DNA of 64,000 bases from Saccharofermentans sp. (lineage in GTDB: Bacteria > Bacillota > Clostridia > Saccharofermentanales > Saccharofermentanaceae), in assembly GCA_016292135.1 (NCBI GenBank), contig JAEFAZ010000004.1:207948-271947 (forward strand), read 5' to 3'. Shown here in pieces: positions 1 to 8,697 of the stretch; position 1 is the stretch's first letter, and each line of letters begins with the position of its first letter. Below the pieces are notes generated by a model, which was not told the DNA's origin, searched no databases, and worked only from the letters and a program-made list of their open reading frames with translations. The position numbers were made by a program, and so were the translations under genes.

Positions 1-58
1 GATCTATATGGCCGCGGTTCAAGATCCTATTCATAAATTCTGTGATACGAAACTGATG

Positions 59-155
59 TCCAACAGATCAGTCCGTGGATTTACGATTTTGCGGACACAA
101 TTGTGGATATTCCTTATTCTGAGGCAAATATCCAACAGATCAGTCCGTGGATTTA
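59..155. repeat. Direct repeat, two 25-nt copies
   Basis: An identical 25-nt stretch beginning TCCAACAGATCAGTCCGTGG occurs at 59-83 and again at 131-155, 72 nt apart. Each copy is followed about 10 nt later by a short GCGGAC sequence that can pair with GTCCG inside the repeat, so each unit could form a small hairpin. No protein is supported here. It lies downstream of the tRNA-Thr terminator on the minus strand and may be remnant mobile or duplicated intergenic DNA; this is inference. Confidence 0.6.
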
Positions 156-202
156 AGAAATAGCGGACTGTTATGTTGGACATTTTATTGCCCTTATACC
201 CC

Positions 203-302
203 GCTGTTTCCGCACAAGCCGTAGAATGAACAACACCATATTTGCTGTTTCCGCACAAGCCATTCAGTGGATAATAAAATACCCCGCTGTTTCCGCACAA
301 GC
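203..302. repeat. Triplicated terminator-arm repeat
   Basis: The 17-nt unit GCTGTTTCCGCACAAGC occurs exactly at 203-219, 244-260 and 286-302, about 41 nt apart. The third copy is part of the hairpin that follows tRNA-Thr; the first also keeps the preceding TACCCC. The other two look like duplicated or decayed copies of one terminator arm. Confidence 0.65.
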
Positions 303-337
303 GAAGCGCGGAGGACCTAAGCGGGGTATTATATTAT
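271..337 (-). terminator. Terminator after tRNA-Thr
   Basis: ATACCCCGCT (279-288) and AGCGGGGTAT (320-329) form a perfect 10-bp stem, with a second CCGC/GCGG pairing inside the loop. Read on the minus strand the stem is followed by TTTTATT. It begins a few bases after the 3' end of the tRNA gene, as expected for its transcription terminator; the flanks are AT-rich both ways, so it may act bidirectionally. Confidence 0.7.
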
Positions 338-341
338 TCAC

Positions 342-417
342 TGGAGCCCCCAAACAGGCTTGAACTGTTGACCTCATCCTTACCATGGATGCGCTCTACC
401 TACTGAGCTATGGGGGC
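342..417 (-). tRNA. tRNA-Thr (anticodon GGU)
   Basis: On the minus strand the sequence folds as a cloverleaf: 7-bp acceptor stem GCCCCCA/TGGGGGC, D arm with AGCTCAGTAGGTAGAGC, anticodon stem CATCC/GGATG around loop ATGGTAA (anticodon GGT), and T arm containing GTTCAAG. The 3' CCA is encoded. It decodes ACC/ACU threonine codons. Length 76 nt including CCA. The gene stands alone and is followed by a hairpin terminator. Confidence 0.95.
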
Positions 418-490
418 GTCACGCGAGACAAAGTATAGCATATGCCTCTTCTATTTACAACAGGGATATAGAAGGGGCGCGGAACCGGGT

Positions 491-949
491 TCAGTTATCC
501 TTGTCCAGAGGCGTTTTGCCGCTCATTACATAAGTATCGTAATAGTACTTGATTATGGCGCTCCTTGTTACGATACCGATAAAGAGACCGCGGTCGTCAA
601 CGATCGGAACGAAGTTAGCCGTCATGGTGCTGGCGATGAGGTCTTCAACGCTGTCCGTAATGTGCGCCAGAGGGCTTGCATGCTTCTTCTTGTTGAGGTC
701 GATCTGATTCACCTTGAACTTTTCGAGCGACTCGATCGCCATCGTGTGAGGCTCTCCTCCTTCACCCTGTACGATGAACCAGAGAAGATCTCCTTCGTTG
801 ATCGTGCCGAGATACTTGCCGTCCCTGTCGATAACGGGGACTGCAGTATAAGATGTGTTATGCATCTTTTCGAGAGCCTGCCTGACCGTATAATCCGAAT
901 ACAGATATGTGAGATCTGCCTTCGGTTTCATGAAAAATGCTACATTCAT
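491..949 (-). CDS. CBS-domain pair protein
   Basis: The 152-residue protein consists of little more than two CBS motifs (about residues 8-60 and 88-140), the second with the typical FVPIVDDRGLFIGIVTR-type strand and turn. Such Bateman modules bind adenosyl nucleotides and usually regulate a partner; no catalytic domain is attached. The start lies five bases after the stop of the upstream SASA-type esterase gene, whose terminal GGTGGAG supplies the ribosome-binding site, so the two are probably co-transcribed. Ligand and partner are not evident. Confidence 0.85.
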   Translation of the reverse strand: MNVAFFMKPKADLTYLYSDYTVRQALEKMHNTSYTAVPVIDRDGKYLGTINEGDLLWFIVQGEGGEPHTMAIESLEKFKVNQIDLNKKKHASPLAHITDSVEDLIASTMTANFVPIVDDRGLFIGIVTRSAIIKYYYDTYVMSGKTPLDKDN

Positions 950-954
950 TCTAA

Positions 955-2571
955 TTACGCTCCACCCAAATCCTTATCTATTGTTACTGAGAACGGTGCC
1001 GCGGTAAGACCGTTTTGAGCATGCAGGGGCGTAGGGCCGTAACTTACATACGCATATCTTACCTTGGACGGATACACAACATGGGGACAGTTGAGCAATA
1101 CCGTTCTTCCGTCGAAGTCGATCGACGCCTCTGCAGGGAAGAAGACTTCGTCTTCGCCTGCCACCTGGAAGCCGGATTCCTCGCTCGTATAAACGACATC
1201 CAGGTTGAGGAGAGCATAGTCTCCTCCGAAAGTGATCTCAACGCCCTCTCCTCTTCTTGCATCGATGATGTAAGGAGAAACTGCGTTGACATTGTCAAAT
1301 CCGTAAACGAACTTTTCGGCCAAAAGGGCCAGTCTGTCTCCTACCGTCTTCTTGTCCGAAGGGTGGAGATTGTCGAACTCGCCGCAGTCGATGATCACAG
1401 CCATATAGACGTTCGGAACATCGATGGCGACGATCTGCTGCTGTTCCCTCAGTGTGGGCCAGCACATGTCCTCGTAGCCCATGTACTTCTTTTCCTTGGA
1501 GATATACATGGGGAGCTGACAGAAGAGGAAAGGCATTTCCTGATCGAAGAATACTTCCCTCCACTCGGCGATGAGAGTGGTCAGGACCGCACCGTACTCG
1601 TTGGCGTGCTCCCAGTCGGACTCGCCCTGATAGAAGAGGACTCCTCTTAAGGTATAGGGAGCGATCCTCAGTACCATGCTCTCAAAGAAAGAGCCGGGAT
1701 GCCTGACGGCCTTGGGACCGATCGGCGGAGGCCAGGGGAACTCACCGACATCACGGTCAGCTTCCTTGTATGTAAGGAAAGGATTCTCCTTGAGAGCCGC
1801 TTCCAGAGCCTCGTTGTAGACTTCCATCTTGTGCTCGTACTCACGGCTTCTCTCTTCGTATTCTTCTTCGGTAAGCTCTTCGCTGTTGCGCTCGAATTCC
1901 TTAAGGATGGTCTTTCCTTCCCTGGTGGAAAGAAGCGAATCGACCGACTGCCAGCAGTCGATGGGGGAGCTGCTGTAACAGCAGCAGATGATGCCGATCT
2001 TACTGTCTATTCTCGATTCGACCTCGCGGGCAAAATAGTAACCGATGGCGCTCATGTTGCCTGCGGTCTCGGCATCTATCTTGACCCACTGGGATTCTTC
2101 CTCTGCCTTGGCCTGGGCCTCGTCAAGGAAGCCTGCCTGGGGAACTTCGTAGTAGAAGATCTCCGTATCCTGTATCTTTGTGACTATGAACTTGGCAAAC
2201 TCGGATCTGTTCAGAGGATAGAGCATATTTGTCTGTCCTGCTGCGAGCCAGACTTCTCCTGCCCAGGTATTGTTCATCTCGACTACGGCGTCAGCCGCGC
2301 TTATGCGGATCTTAAAGGGTCCGCCGGGTTCATCGATAGAAGAGGAGAAGATAAGGAAGCTGCCGTCTTCCTCGAAGGATCCTTCACCTACGGAAACGAC
2401 ATTGCCTTCCTCATCGGTAACTTCACACCTGATAACGGTCCCGTTGGTCTCCGTGCCTACGCTGGCTTCGTCGCAACAACCGAACACGCGGAGCTCGGCT
2501 CCCCACTGGAAGACCATGTTATCCTTGAATATACCGTTTAGCTTTATCGTCATGCCGCGCTGTCCCGTCAC
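955..2571 (-). CDS. SASA-type (sialate O-acetylesterase-like) esterase
   Basis: The 538-residue protein has the order of elements of the SASA/carbohydrate-esterase branch of SGNH hydrolases: an N-terminal beta-domain, block I at residues 112-116, YQGESD at about 314-319 and DNLHP with Asp400 and His403. Block I reads GQTNM, so the usual nucleophile Ser of GQSNM is Thr114. No signal peptide is visible, so a cytoplasmic role on acetylated sugars is likely. GTG at 2571 has AAAGGA upstream; ATG at 2553 (MTIKLNG) is the alternative start. A TATAAT lies about 40 nt upstream. Family assignment is firm, activity is uncertain because of the Thr. Confidence 0.8.
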   Translation of the reverse strand: MTGQRGMTIKLNGIFKDNMVFQWGAELRVFGCCDEASVGTETNGTVIRCEVTDEEGNVVSVGEGSFEEDGSFLIFSSSIDEPGGPFKIRISAADAVVEMNNTWAGEVWLAAGQTNMLYPLNRSEFAKFIVTKIQDTEIFYYEVPQAGFLDEAQAKAEEESQWVKIDAETAGNMSAIGYYFAREVESRIDSKIGIICCCYSSSPIDCWQSVDSLLSTREGKTILKEFERNSEELTEEEYEERSREYEHKMEVYNEALEAALKENPFLTYKEADRDVGEFPWPPPIGPKAVRHPGSFFESMVLRIAPYTLRGVLFYQGESDWEHANEYGAVLTTLIAEWREVFFDQEMPFLFCQLPMYISKEKKYMGYEDMCWPTLREQQQIVAIDVPNVYMAVIIDCGEFDNLHPSDKKTVGDRLALLAEKFVYGFDNVNAVSPYIIDARRGEGVEITFGGDYALLNLDVVYTSEESGFQVAGEDEVFFPAEASIDFDGRTVLLNCPHVVYPSKVRYAYVSYGPTPLHAQNGLTAAPFSVTIDKDLGGA

Positions 2572-2632
2572 GAGACGGATCCTTTAAAATTTTTGTTACA
2601 TTATATTATTATACAGCATAACGGACATTAAA

Positions 2633-3430
2633 TCAGTTCTTCAATAACTTTTGTTCAAAACAGAGAACAAGGCCTGTCGGAACAGCCTTGGAAATAAAGT
2701 GGATCACCTTCTGTGAAAACTTATATACGAATACCCGCCTTCCGCGGAAAGAAGCCTTAAGTGAAGCCTTTGCAAGCTTATCCGCATCCGCAACGAAGCT
2801 CTTTCTGATCCCCGTAAACTCAGTCTCGCGTCCGCCCGTAGCCTTGCCGAGGAACTCTGTATCGACAGGTCCGGGGCATACGGCCGTGACGACGATCCCC
2901 TTAGCTGCCAGTTCGGCTCCAAGGGCTCTCGAAAAGTTCAGAACATAGGATTTGCTGGCCGCATATACGGCAAAGCCGGGCTGGGGCAGGAAAGCCGCAG
3001 ACGAAGCGATGTTGATGATCCTGCCGCCTTTCTTTTTCACGGGAGCCGTCTTTATGAAAGGCAGGACTATCTTCGTGAGCAATGACAGGCTCTGGCAGTT
3101 GACGTTGATCGTGGCTGCGATATCCTCTATGGCATTGTCGGCCACATTGCCCCTCTTGCCGAGACCGGCGCAGTTTATGAGAAGATCTACACTGTAGTCT
3201 CCTGCTTCAAGTCTTTTGCCTATGGATTCAAGATCGGATGCATCGGTAAGGTCAGCCTTGACCGGACGCAGCCTCCTGTCGCCCGTAAGAGCAACGAGGG
3301 CATCCAGCTTGTCCTGTCTTCTTGCAACTATCCAGATCTCGTCGAACTTATCGTCAACAGAGCAGATCTCTTTTACGAAAGCCTCACCGATCCCTGAAGA
3401 CGCGCCTGTTACGATAGCGATGTTCTTCAT
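2633..3430 (-). CDS. Short-chain dehydrogenase/reductase (SDR)
   Basis: A classical SDR of 265 residues: cofactor motif TGASSGIG at residues 8-15, NCAG at 86-89, catalytic Ser near 143-144, and YAASK with Tyr156 and Lys160; PGPVDTEF follows as usual. It should be an NAD(P)-dependent oxidoreductase of unknown substrate. An Arg-containing segment after strand 2 (VARRQDK) favours NADP(H). The start lies six bases after the upstream stop and the ribosome-binding site GGAAGG lies in the end of the preceding gene, so translation is probably coupled to it. Confidence 0.88.
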   Translation of the reverse strand: MKNIAIVTGASSGIGEAFVKEICSVDDKFDEIWIVARRQDKLDALVALTGDRRLRPVKADLTDASDLESIGKRLEAGDYSVDLLINCAGLGKRGNVADNAIEDIAATINVNCQSLSLLTKIVLPFIKTAPVKKKGGRIINIASSAAFLPQPGFAVYAASKSYVLNFSRALGAELAAKGIVVTAVCPGPVDTEFLGKATGGRETEFTGIRKSFVADADKLAKASLKASFRGRRVFVYKFSQKVIHFISKAVPTGLVLCFEQKLLKN

Positions 3431-3436
3431 CGGGCA

Positions 3437-5704
3437 TCAGCCTTCCTGAACATCCTTGCCGTCGACTTCATTTCCGGCGTTCCCCATGGGGATGGAAGAA
3501 TTCAAAATAGAAGGTCTCTTGCCTTCAAGGGCCTTGCCGAGTGCAGGAGCAGAATCCTCTTCTTCCTTCTTGCCGGCACTGTTGGGTCTTCTGATGCCGC
3601 CGTATACAGACTCGGATTCCTCACGCTGCTCAGGCTGGCTGCTGCTGTGCTTTGCTTTGTTGAAGAAAGCAGCCTTGCGGGAAGATCCCGATGTGAAGCT
3701 CGTAGGCTCATCGGAATCGATATTCTTTCTGAAAGTCTTTCCTGCTCCGGACTTGGAATCGGATGAAAATCCTGAAGATGCGTTGGAAACAAATCCCGCT
3801 ACAGCGCCTGTTGCTTCATCCTGTCCGACGGGCTTAAACGGAGATGCTCCTCCGTAATTATCCCAGTTAGCACGGACCTTGGGTCTTGCCGAAGCGGGAG
3901 GCGGAGTCTTGCTCTTGCTCAAAGCTGAACCCAAAGCGTTAACTTCGTCCGAATCGGGTTTTCTGTGTTCGAAATTAACTATTGATGCACGGTAAGAAGT
4001 ATCCTTCTCTTCCTTTTCCCAGACGGGCTTCTTGGGGATGTCAGGTTCCTTGTTTGCCGTTTCCTGTTCTTCCTTGTTATCCGAAGACTTGAATGCGTTC
4101 TTCGTTTCTTCTTCCACGGTCTTTCCTCCGATCGTAGTTGTTATCGCCTGTGTCTTTTCCGCTGTGTCGGATACCTTAGCCTCGGCAGCTTCCGCAGCCT
4201 TTCTTGCCTCTTCCATCTCGGCGGCAGCCTTCTCGGCTTCGGCTTTTGCTTGTGCCGCCCTCCTGGCAGCAGCCTCTGCTTCTTCCTTGGCCTTGGCAGC
4301 TTTCTCTATAGCCTCCTTCTCTTCGGGAGTCAGCTTGGGAGATGCGTTTTCCATTCTGTTATTCCTTTCAGGTACAGCTGTTGTATTCTTTATCTTGGCA
4401 GGTTCTGCCGGAGCATTCTTTGCCGCGGTATCCTGACTCTTTATGGGTGTCACGGGAGCAGTCTTGAGTGCGGGAGCAGATCCCTCTTCCATGTCACGGA
4501 TAGACTTCTTTGCAGACGCGGTATTAAAGCCTGAATGACTAGATGAGGCTGTTGCCGCCATGGCGGCTTCCGCGGCGATCTGCGAATCGAGCATGTTTTT
4601 CGAGACATTACAATAGAGAACGGGAACACCCGGGATCAGCCTGATCAGGCTCTCCCTGGCAGTGTATTTTTTGATCCTGTTGAGGTAGATATATCTGCCG
4701 ATAAGAAGCAGGAGAACGAATATTGCGATAAGCTGCCAGAAAGATCCCTTGTTATTCTTTCCGGGAGTCGTTGCTGCCAGCTTAACTTCGTCAGGACCGT
4801 TTCCGTCCGTTCCGCCACCGCCTTCCGAAGGATCAGAAGGATCTGAGGGAGTTGTCTCGTCCTTTGCGGCGATAACAAGAGGAACATCAGCCGCGCTTGT
4901 CTCTTCACTTGATGATGTTGTCGTTTCTTCTGCCGAAGTCGTAGTCGTTGTACCGTCTTCAGCTGTCGTTGTTTCTTTGCTTTCTTCCGTAGTAGTCGTA
5001 GTCGAACTCTCATCCGGAGCAAGCGTAGGCGTTACTGTCGGAGTGCTTGTCGGAACGGCTGTCGGTGTTACCGTAGCAGCCACAGTCGGAGCTACAGTCG
5101 GTGCTGCCGTGGGAGTTACGGTCCTGGCAGGTGCCGTAGTAGGCGTAGCAGTAGGGGCTTTCGTAGGAGCAGCTGCAGTGGGCCTTGCTGTCGGTGGCGG
5201 AGGAGTCGTCGGCATGACCATGGGCGTAGGACTGGGTGTAGCCGTAGGCGCCGTAGTGGGTGTAGGCTCGGGGACGGAATACGAAGTAATCTTGACCTTG
5301 GTATCACGGGCATCTTTTCCGATATTCATTCCCCAGGCAGTGCCTTTGATGTGGTCACCTTCGGGGAAATCAGCTTTATGGTAAGTAATATCGATCTTAA
5401 TGTAAGAATCGTCGTAAGCAGGACCTGACGGTCTTGAATATCCGATACGGGGATAGTGAATGTTGCATGATGTTACTTCATGGGGGAATTCGACCAGGAT
5501 AGTGGCCTTGGCGCCTTCCTCGAAACGCTTCAGCTTGATCGTGAAATTTACTCCGTCATCCCAGCCTTCGTGCTGGTAAATGAACTCGACATCAGCATCT
5601 GCTGCCTGCACGGTTTTCACGGGACTCATGAACATCACTGAGCCTGCCAGCAAAGCGGCGACAGTGAGAAGAATAACAGATCTTAAGGCTCTGACTTTCC
5701 TCAA
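3437..5704 (-). CDS. Large type I membrane protein with Thr/Pro linker
   Basis: I chose TTG at 5704 because GGAGG stands nine bases upstream; the 755-residue product then begins with a signal peptide (MRKVRALRSVILL..., cleavage near VQAAD). A roughly 110-residue beta-rich extracytoplasmic domain follows, then a Thr/Pro/Ala linker of over 100 residues, a Ser/Thr/Glu stretch, one membrane segment (FWQLIAIFVLLLLIGRYIYL) and a basic stop-transfer. The remaining half is cytoplasmic, with an Ala/Glu/Lys coiled coil (EEAEAAARRAAQAKAEAEKA) and low-complexity sequence. I do not recognise the family. The domain order suggests a surface sensor or anchor that contacts cytoplasmic partners; this is inference. 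Confidence 0.8.
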   Translation of the reverse strand: MRKVRALRSVILLTVAALLAGSVMFMSPVKTVQAADADVEFIYQHEGWDDGVNFTIKLKRFEEGAKATILVEFPHEVTSCNIHYPRIGYSRPSGPAYDDSYIKIDITYHKADFPEGDHIKGTAWGMNIGKDARDTKVKITSYSVPEPTPTTAPTATPSPTPMVMPTTPPPPTARPTAAAPTKAPTATPTTAPARTVTPTAAPTVAPTVAATVTPTAVPTSTPTVTPTLAPDESSTTTTTEESKETTTAEDGTTTTTSAEETTTSSSEETSAADVPLVIAAKDETTPSDPSDPSEGGGGTDGNGPDEVKLAATTPGKNNKGSFWQLIAIFVLLLLIGRYIYLNRIKKYTARESLIRLIPGVPVLYCNVSKNMLDSQIAAEAAMAATASSSHSGFNTASAKKSIRDMEEGSAPALKTAPVTPIKSQDTAAKNAPAEPAKIKNTTAVPERNNRMENASPKLTPEEKEAIEKAAKAKEEAEAAARRAAQAKAEAEKAAAEMEEARKAAEAAEAKVSDTAEKTQAITTTIGGKTVEEETKNAFKSSDNKEEQETANKEPDIPKKPVWEKEEKDTSYRASIVNFEHRKPDSDEVNALGSALSKSKTPPPASARPKVRANWDNYGGASPFKPVGQDEATGAVAGFVSNASSGFSSDSKSGAGKTFRKNIDSDEPTSFTSGSSRKAAFFNKAKHSSSQPEQREESESVYGGIRRPNSAGKKEEEDSAPALGKALEGKRPSILNSSIPMGNAGNEVDGKDVQEG

Positions 5705-5848
5705 GGGATAAGACCTCCATGTGCACAAAAGCGCATATTTGTTTTATTCGTAAAGGAAATTATAAGGCCTCGAAAAGTGAAATTCAATCTTATTATATTA
5801 ATAATTATTTAACACTTCGGTTACAGCAAACGCTGTCCCGCATTGCTT

Positions 5849-6895
5849 TCAGACTATCACTCCGCCTAATGCCACCAGATCGTTGTCGTAGAATACGGCA
5901 GACTGTCCCGGAGCCGGAGCCCTTACCGGTTCATCGAAAACTGCTGTCAGAGAATCTTCTCCTGTCCTGGTCAGAGTGCAGGGAACCTGCGGGTGGTGGT
6001 ATCTGATCTTGCCGGAAAGACGCAGTTGCTCTCCCGGTCTTATATCCTCTGTTGCCATGAAGTTAAGGCCGGATATCCTGACTTCCTTAAGGAAGAGGTC
6101 CTTGTCTTCACCGATTATGACTTCGTTCTTTACGGGATCAATACGGGTAACATACTGTCTTTCGCCGAGAGCGATACCGAGGCCGCGGCGCTGTCCTATG
6201 GTGTAGTTGATTATGCCCTTGTGGCGCCCTAAGATATTGCCTTCGGTATCGACATAGTTACCTTCGGGAGGGACATTTCCTTCAAGTCTGTCTTCGATAA
6301 AAGCTGCGTAATCCCCGTCCGGAACAAAACATATCTCCTGGGATTCTTCCTTGTTGTAGACCTCTATGCCGGCTGCCTTTGCGATCTTTCTGACTTCCTC
6401 CTTGGAAAGTCCTCCCAGAGGGAAAATGGTCTTGGAGAGCATTTCCTGGCTCAAGCGGTAGAGCATGTAGGACTGATCCTTGGCGGTGTTTTCCGATGCC
6501 TTTACGGCGAGCCTTCCCGAAGGGGCCGTCACTATGCGGGCATAGTGGCCTGTCGCAATGAATTCGGCGTTATGGAAAGCGGCGGCTTTCATGAGACCCT
6601 TCCACTTGATGTCGCGGTTGCAGCCCGTGCAGGGATTCGGAGTCTTGCCGGACCTGTATGCCTCCGTGAAGGGATCCACAACATCCCTCATGAACTCGGT
6701 CTCCATGTTTACGACGGAATAGGGTATACCGAGGATCTCGCATGTCTTTGCGGCCTCAGACACTTCGCAGCAGCGGTTGATGTCGTGCCATATCTTCAAG
6801 GTCACGCCATAGACTTTGTAGCCGGCGGCTTTAAGGAGAACACATGCGACAGCGGAATCCACTCCGCCGCTCATTCCTACTACAACGCCTGCCAT
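5849..6895 (-). CDS. mnmA: tRNA-specific 2-thiouridylase MnmA
   Basis: This 348-residue enzyme thiolates U34 of tRNA Lys, Glu and Gln using sulfur relayed from a cysteine desulfurase. The PP-loop SGGVDS is at residues 9-14; the two catalytic cysteines are Cys89 (NPCTGC) and Cys189 (SQEICF); GQRRGLG and the C-terminal beta-barrel follow. All key residues are present and the length is normal. It lies 44 bases downstream of cysK, a plausible link through cysteine as the sulfur source. Confidence 0.96.
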   Translation of the reverse strand: MAGVVVGMSGGVDSAVACVLLKAAGYKVYGVTLKIWHDINRCCEVSEAAKTCEILGIPYSVVNMETEFMRDVVDPFTEAYRSGKTPNPCTGCNRDIKWKGLMKAAAFHNAEFIATGHYARIVTAPSGRLAVKASENTAKDQSYMLYRLSQEMLSKTIFPLGGLSKEEVRKIAKAAGIEVYNKEESQEICFVPDGDYAAFIEDRLEGNVPPEGNYVDTEGNILGRHKGIINYTIGQRRGLGIALGERQYVTRIDPVKNEVIIGEDKDLFLKEVRISGLNFMATEDIRPGEQLRLSGKIRYHHPQVPCTLTRTGEDSLTAVFDEPVRAPAPGQSAVFYDNDLVALGGVIV

Positions 6896-6939
6896 ATAAA
6901 GTCTTCTCTACCTCGTTATCTTGCTTTTCGATCAGTGAA

Positions 6940-7869
6940 TTACTCGTCGAAGAGAACTGTTGAAAAATATCTTTCAGCCGTGTCGGGCAGGACAGTTACG
7001 ACCCTCTTGCCCTCTCCAAGCCTCTGGGCGAGCTTTAAGGCTGCGGCTACATTGGTGCCGGAAGAGATGCCGCACATAAGGCCTTCTTCACGTGCAAGCC
7101 TCTTGGCCGTGTCGATCGCTTCCTCGTCCGTTACGACATAGATGTCATCGTAGATCTCCCTGTTCAGAATGTCGGGGATGATGCCGTCTCCTATGCCCAT
7201 CTGCATGTGGGTGCCGATCGTGCCGCCGGCGAGTATCGCTGCGTTCTCGGGCTCGACTGCCCATATGACCATATCGGGATTCTTCTCCTTCAGCACTTCA
7301 CCGATACCGGTGAGGGTGCCGCCTGTTCCGATGCCGCTGCAGAAACCGTCGATCGGGCCTCCGGCCTGTTCCATGATCTCCAGGACCGTAGCCTTCTTGT
7401 GGGCCAGGACGTTGTTGATGTTTGCGAACTGCTGGGGTACGAAGACCTTGGGATTGGACTTCTGCATGTTGAGCGCCGTGTTGAGACATTCCTCTATGCA
7501 CTTGCCGATGTCGCCCGCGTCGTGGATGAGCCTGACCTGAGCGCCGTAGTGGCGGACGATCTTGCGTCTTTCCTCACTTACGGAATCCGGCATGATGATT
7601 ATCGTTCTGTAGCCTAAGACTGCGCCTACGAGCGCAAGTCCTATGCCCTGGTTGCCTGACGTGGGTTCAACGATGATGCTGTCCTTATCGATTATGCCCT
7701 CTTCTTCGGCCGCCCTTATCATGTTATAAGCGGTCCTGGTCTTTATCGACCCTCCGACGTTGAGTGCTTCGAATTTTACGAGGACCTCTGCGCTTCCGGG
7801 CGCGGGCATCCTCTTGAGCCTTACGAGAGGCGTATTGCCTATTGCTTCAAGTATGTTGTCGTATGCCAT
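6940..7869 (-). CDS. cysK: Cysteine synthase (O-acetylserine sulfhydrylase)
   Basis: Fold-type II PLP enzyme of 309 residues that makes cysteine from O-acetylserine and sulfide. Lys43 in GGSIKTRTA is the PLP lysine; PTSGNQGIGLA is the substrate loop and GTGGTLTG binds the phosphate of PLP. The frame is open to 7947, but ATG at 7869 has GGAG eight bases upstream and gives the family length. The KTRTA and GNQG variants differ from the commonest KDRIA and GNTG, so an O-phosphoserine or related acceptor cannot be excluded. mnmA follows. Confidence 0.9.
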   Translation of the reverse strand: MAYDNILEAIGNTPLVRLKRMPAPGSAEVLVKFEALNVGGSIKTRTAYNMIRAAEEEGIIDKDSIIVEPTSGNQGIGLALVGAVLGYRTIIIMPDSVSEERRKIVRHYGAQVRLIHDAGDIGKCIEECLNTALNMQKSNPKVFVPQQFANINNVLAHKKATVLEIMEQAGGPIDGFCSGIGTGGTLTGIGEVLKEKNPDMVIWAVEPENAAILAGGTIGTHMQMGIGDGIIPDILNREIYDDIYVVTDEEAIDTAKRLAREEGLMCGISSGTNVAAALKLAQRLGEGKRVVTVLPDTAERYFSTVLFDE

Positions 7870-7962
7870 ATATCTTTCTCCATTCAAATATGCCTCATGT
7901 ATTCTACAACATCTTTGGGACAATATGTTAGACTTATCGATATTCATTTTCGGGAGGATCTG

Positions 7963-8685
7963 ATGCAGGCTATCGGAGCTAATATCTACAACAATCTGAC
8001 GCCTTCGGTAATAGTGATCGCCATGGTTGTGATCTCGGCTCTTCTCGTGACCGTGATCCTTGCGAGGATCTCCGTTCTCGACAAGAGGGCCATATGGGCA
8101 GTCCTTGCGATATTCGTCGTTTATCTGGGAGGATTCCTCTATGTCACTTTGCTTTCGAGGGAACCTGCGGGAAGGTCGACTATCGTCCTTTCACCCCTTG
8201 CGGGATATAAACAGTCCATGAGGTTCAATCCGGGTTTTCTGGATTTCTTAAGGCTCATATGGCACAAGCGCTTCGCGGAATCGATCAATACCATAGAGAT
8301 CACGTCAGCAGCAAGATTTGAAGAGATCCTGCTCAACATCCTGCTCTTTGTACCTTTCGGTTTTCTCCTGCCCACGATGGCAAAATGTTTCCGCAAGCTG
8401 ATCGTGACGGGCCTATTGGGATTTGCAGTTTCAATACTGATAGAAACGGTCCAGTTCTTCACGGGGTTAGGCATATTCGATGCTGACGATCTACTGAACA
8501 ATACGATCGGAGCATTGGCGGGATATATCCTCTTCTTTTTCTGCATCAAGTATTTCGTGCGCGAAAGGAAAGTCAAGGTCAGACAGGATAATGCCGCACC
8601 CGTTCGCGAAAACGATCATTGGGATGACGTCGTCATGCCCGAGCACGTCGACCGCAAATACCATCAAAGATATATCAAGCCCTGA
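7963..8685 (+). CDS. VanZ-family membrane protein
   Basis: A 240-residue integral membrane protein with about five hydrophobic segments. The VanZ-like core is in the second half: RFEEILLNILLFVPFGFLLP, then ETVQFFTGLGIFDADDLLNN and a final membrane helix. VanZ-like proteins are linked to low-level teicoplanin resistance in enterococci, but most homologues have unknown envelope roles. ATG at 7963 with GGGAGGA upstream is preferred to the longer open frame. It is the only plus-strand gene in the first 25 kb and is divergent from cysK (93 bases shared). The C-terminal tail is charged and cytoplasmic. Confidence 0.85.
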   Translation: MQAIGANIYNNLTPSVIVIAMVVISALLVTVILARISVLDKRAIWAVLAIFVVYLGGFLYVTLLSREPAGRSTIVLSPLAGYKQSMRFNPGFLDFLRLIWHKRFAESINTIEITSAARFEEILLNILLFVPFGFLLPTMAKCFRKLIVTGLLGFAVSILIETVQFFTGLGIFDADDLLNNTIGALAGYILFFFCIKYFVRERKVKVRQDNAAPVRENDHWDDVVMPEHVDRKYHQRYIKP

Positions 8686-8697
8686 TCTTTCAGCCTC

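Noticed and set aside
31..300. 89-codon minus-strand ORF over the repeats
   Set aside because: Its sequence only reflects the two repeat families and the tRNA terminator; no ribosome-binding site or protein-like pattern.
1015..2541. Long plus-strand ORFs opposite the SASA-type esterase
   Set aside because: Shadow frames created by codon bias; no ribosome-binding sites and no recognisable domains, while the minus strand carries clear SGNH blocks.
4749..5384. 211-codon plus-strand ORF, Val/Gly-rich
   Set aside because: It is the complement of the Thr/Pro-rich linker of the membrane protein on the other strand.
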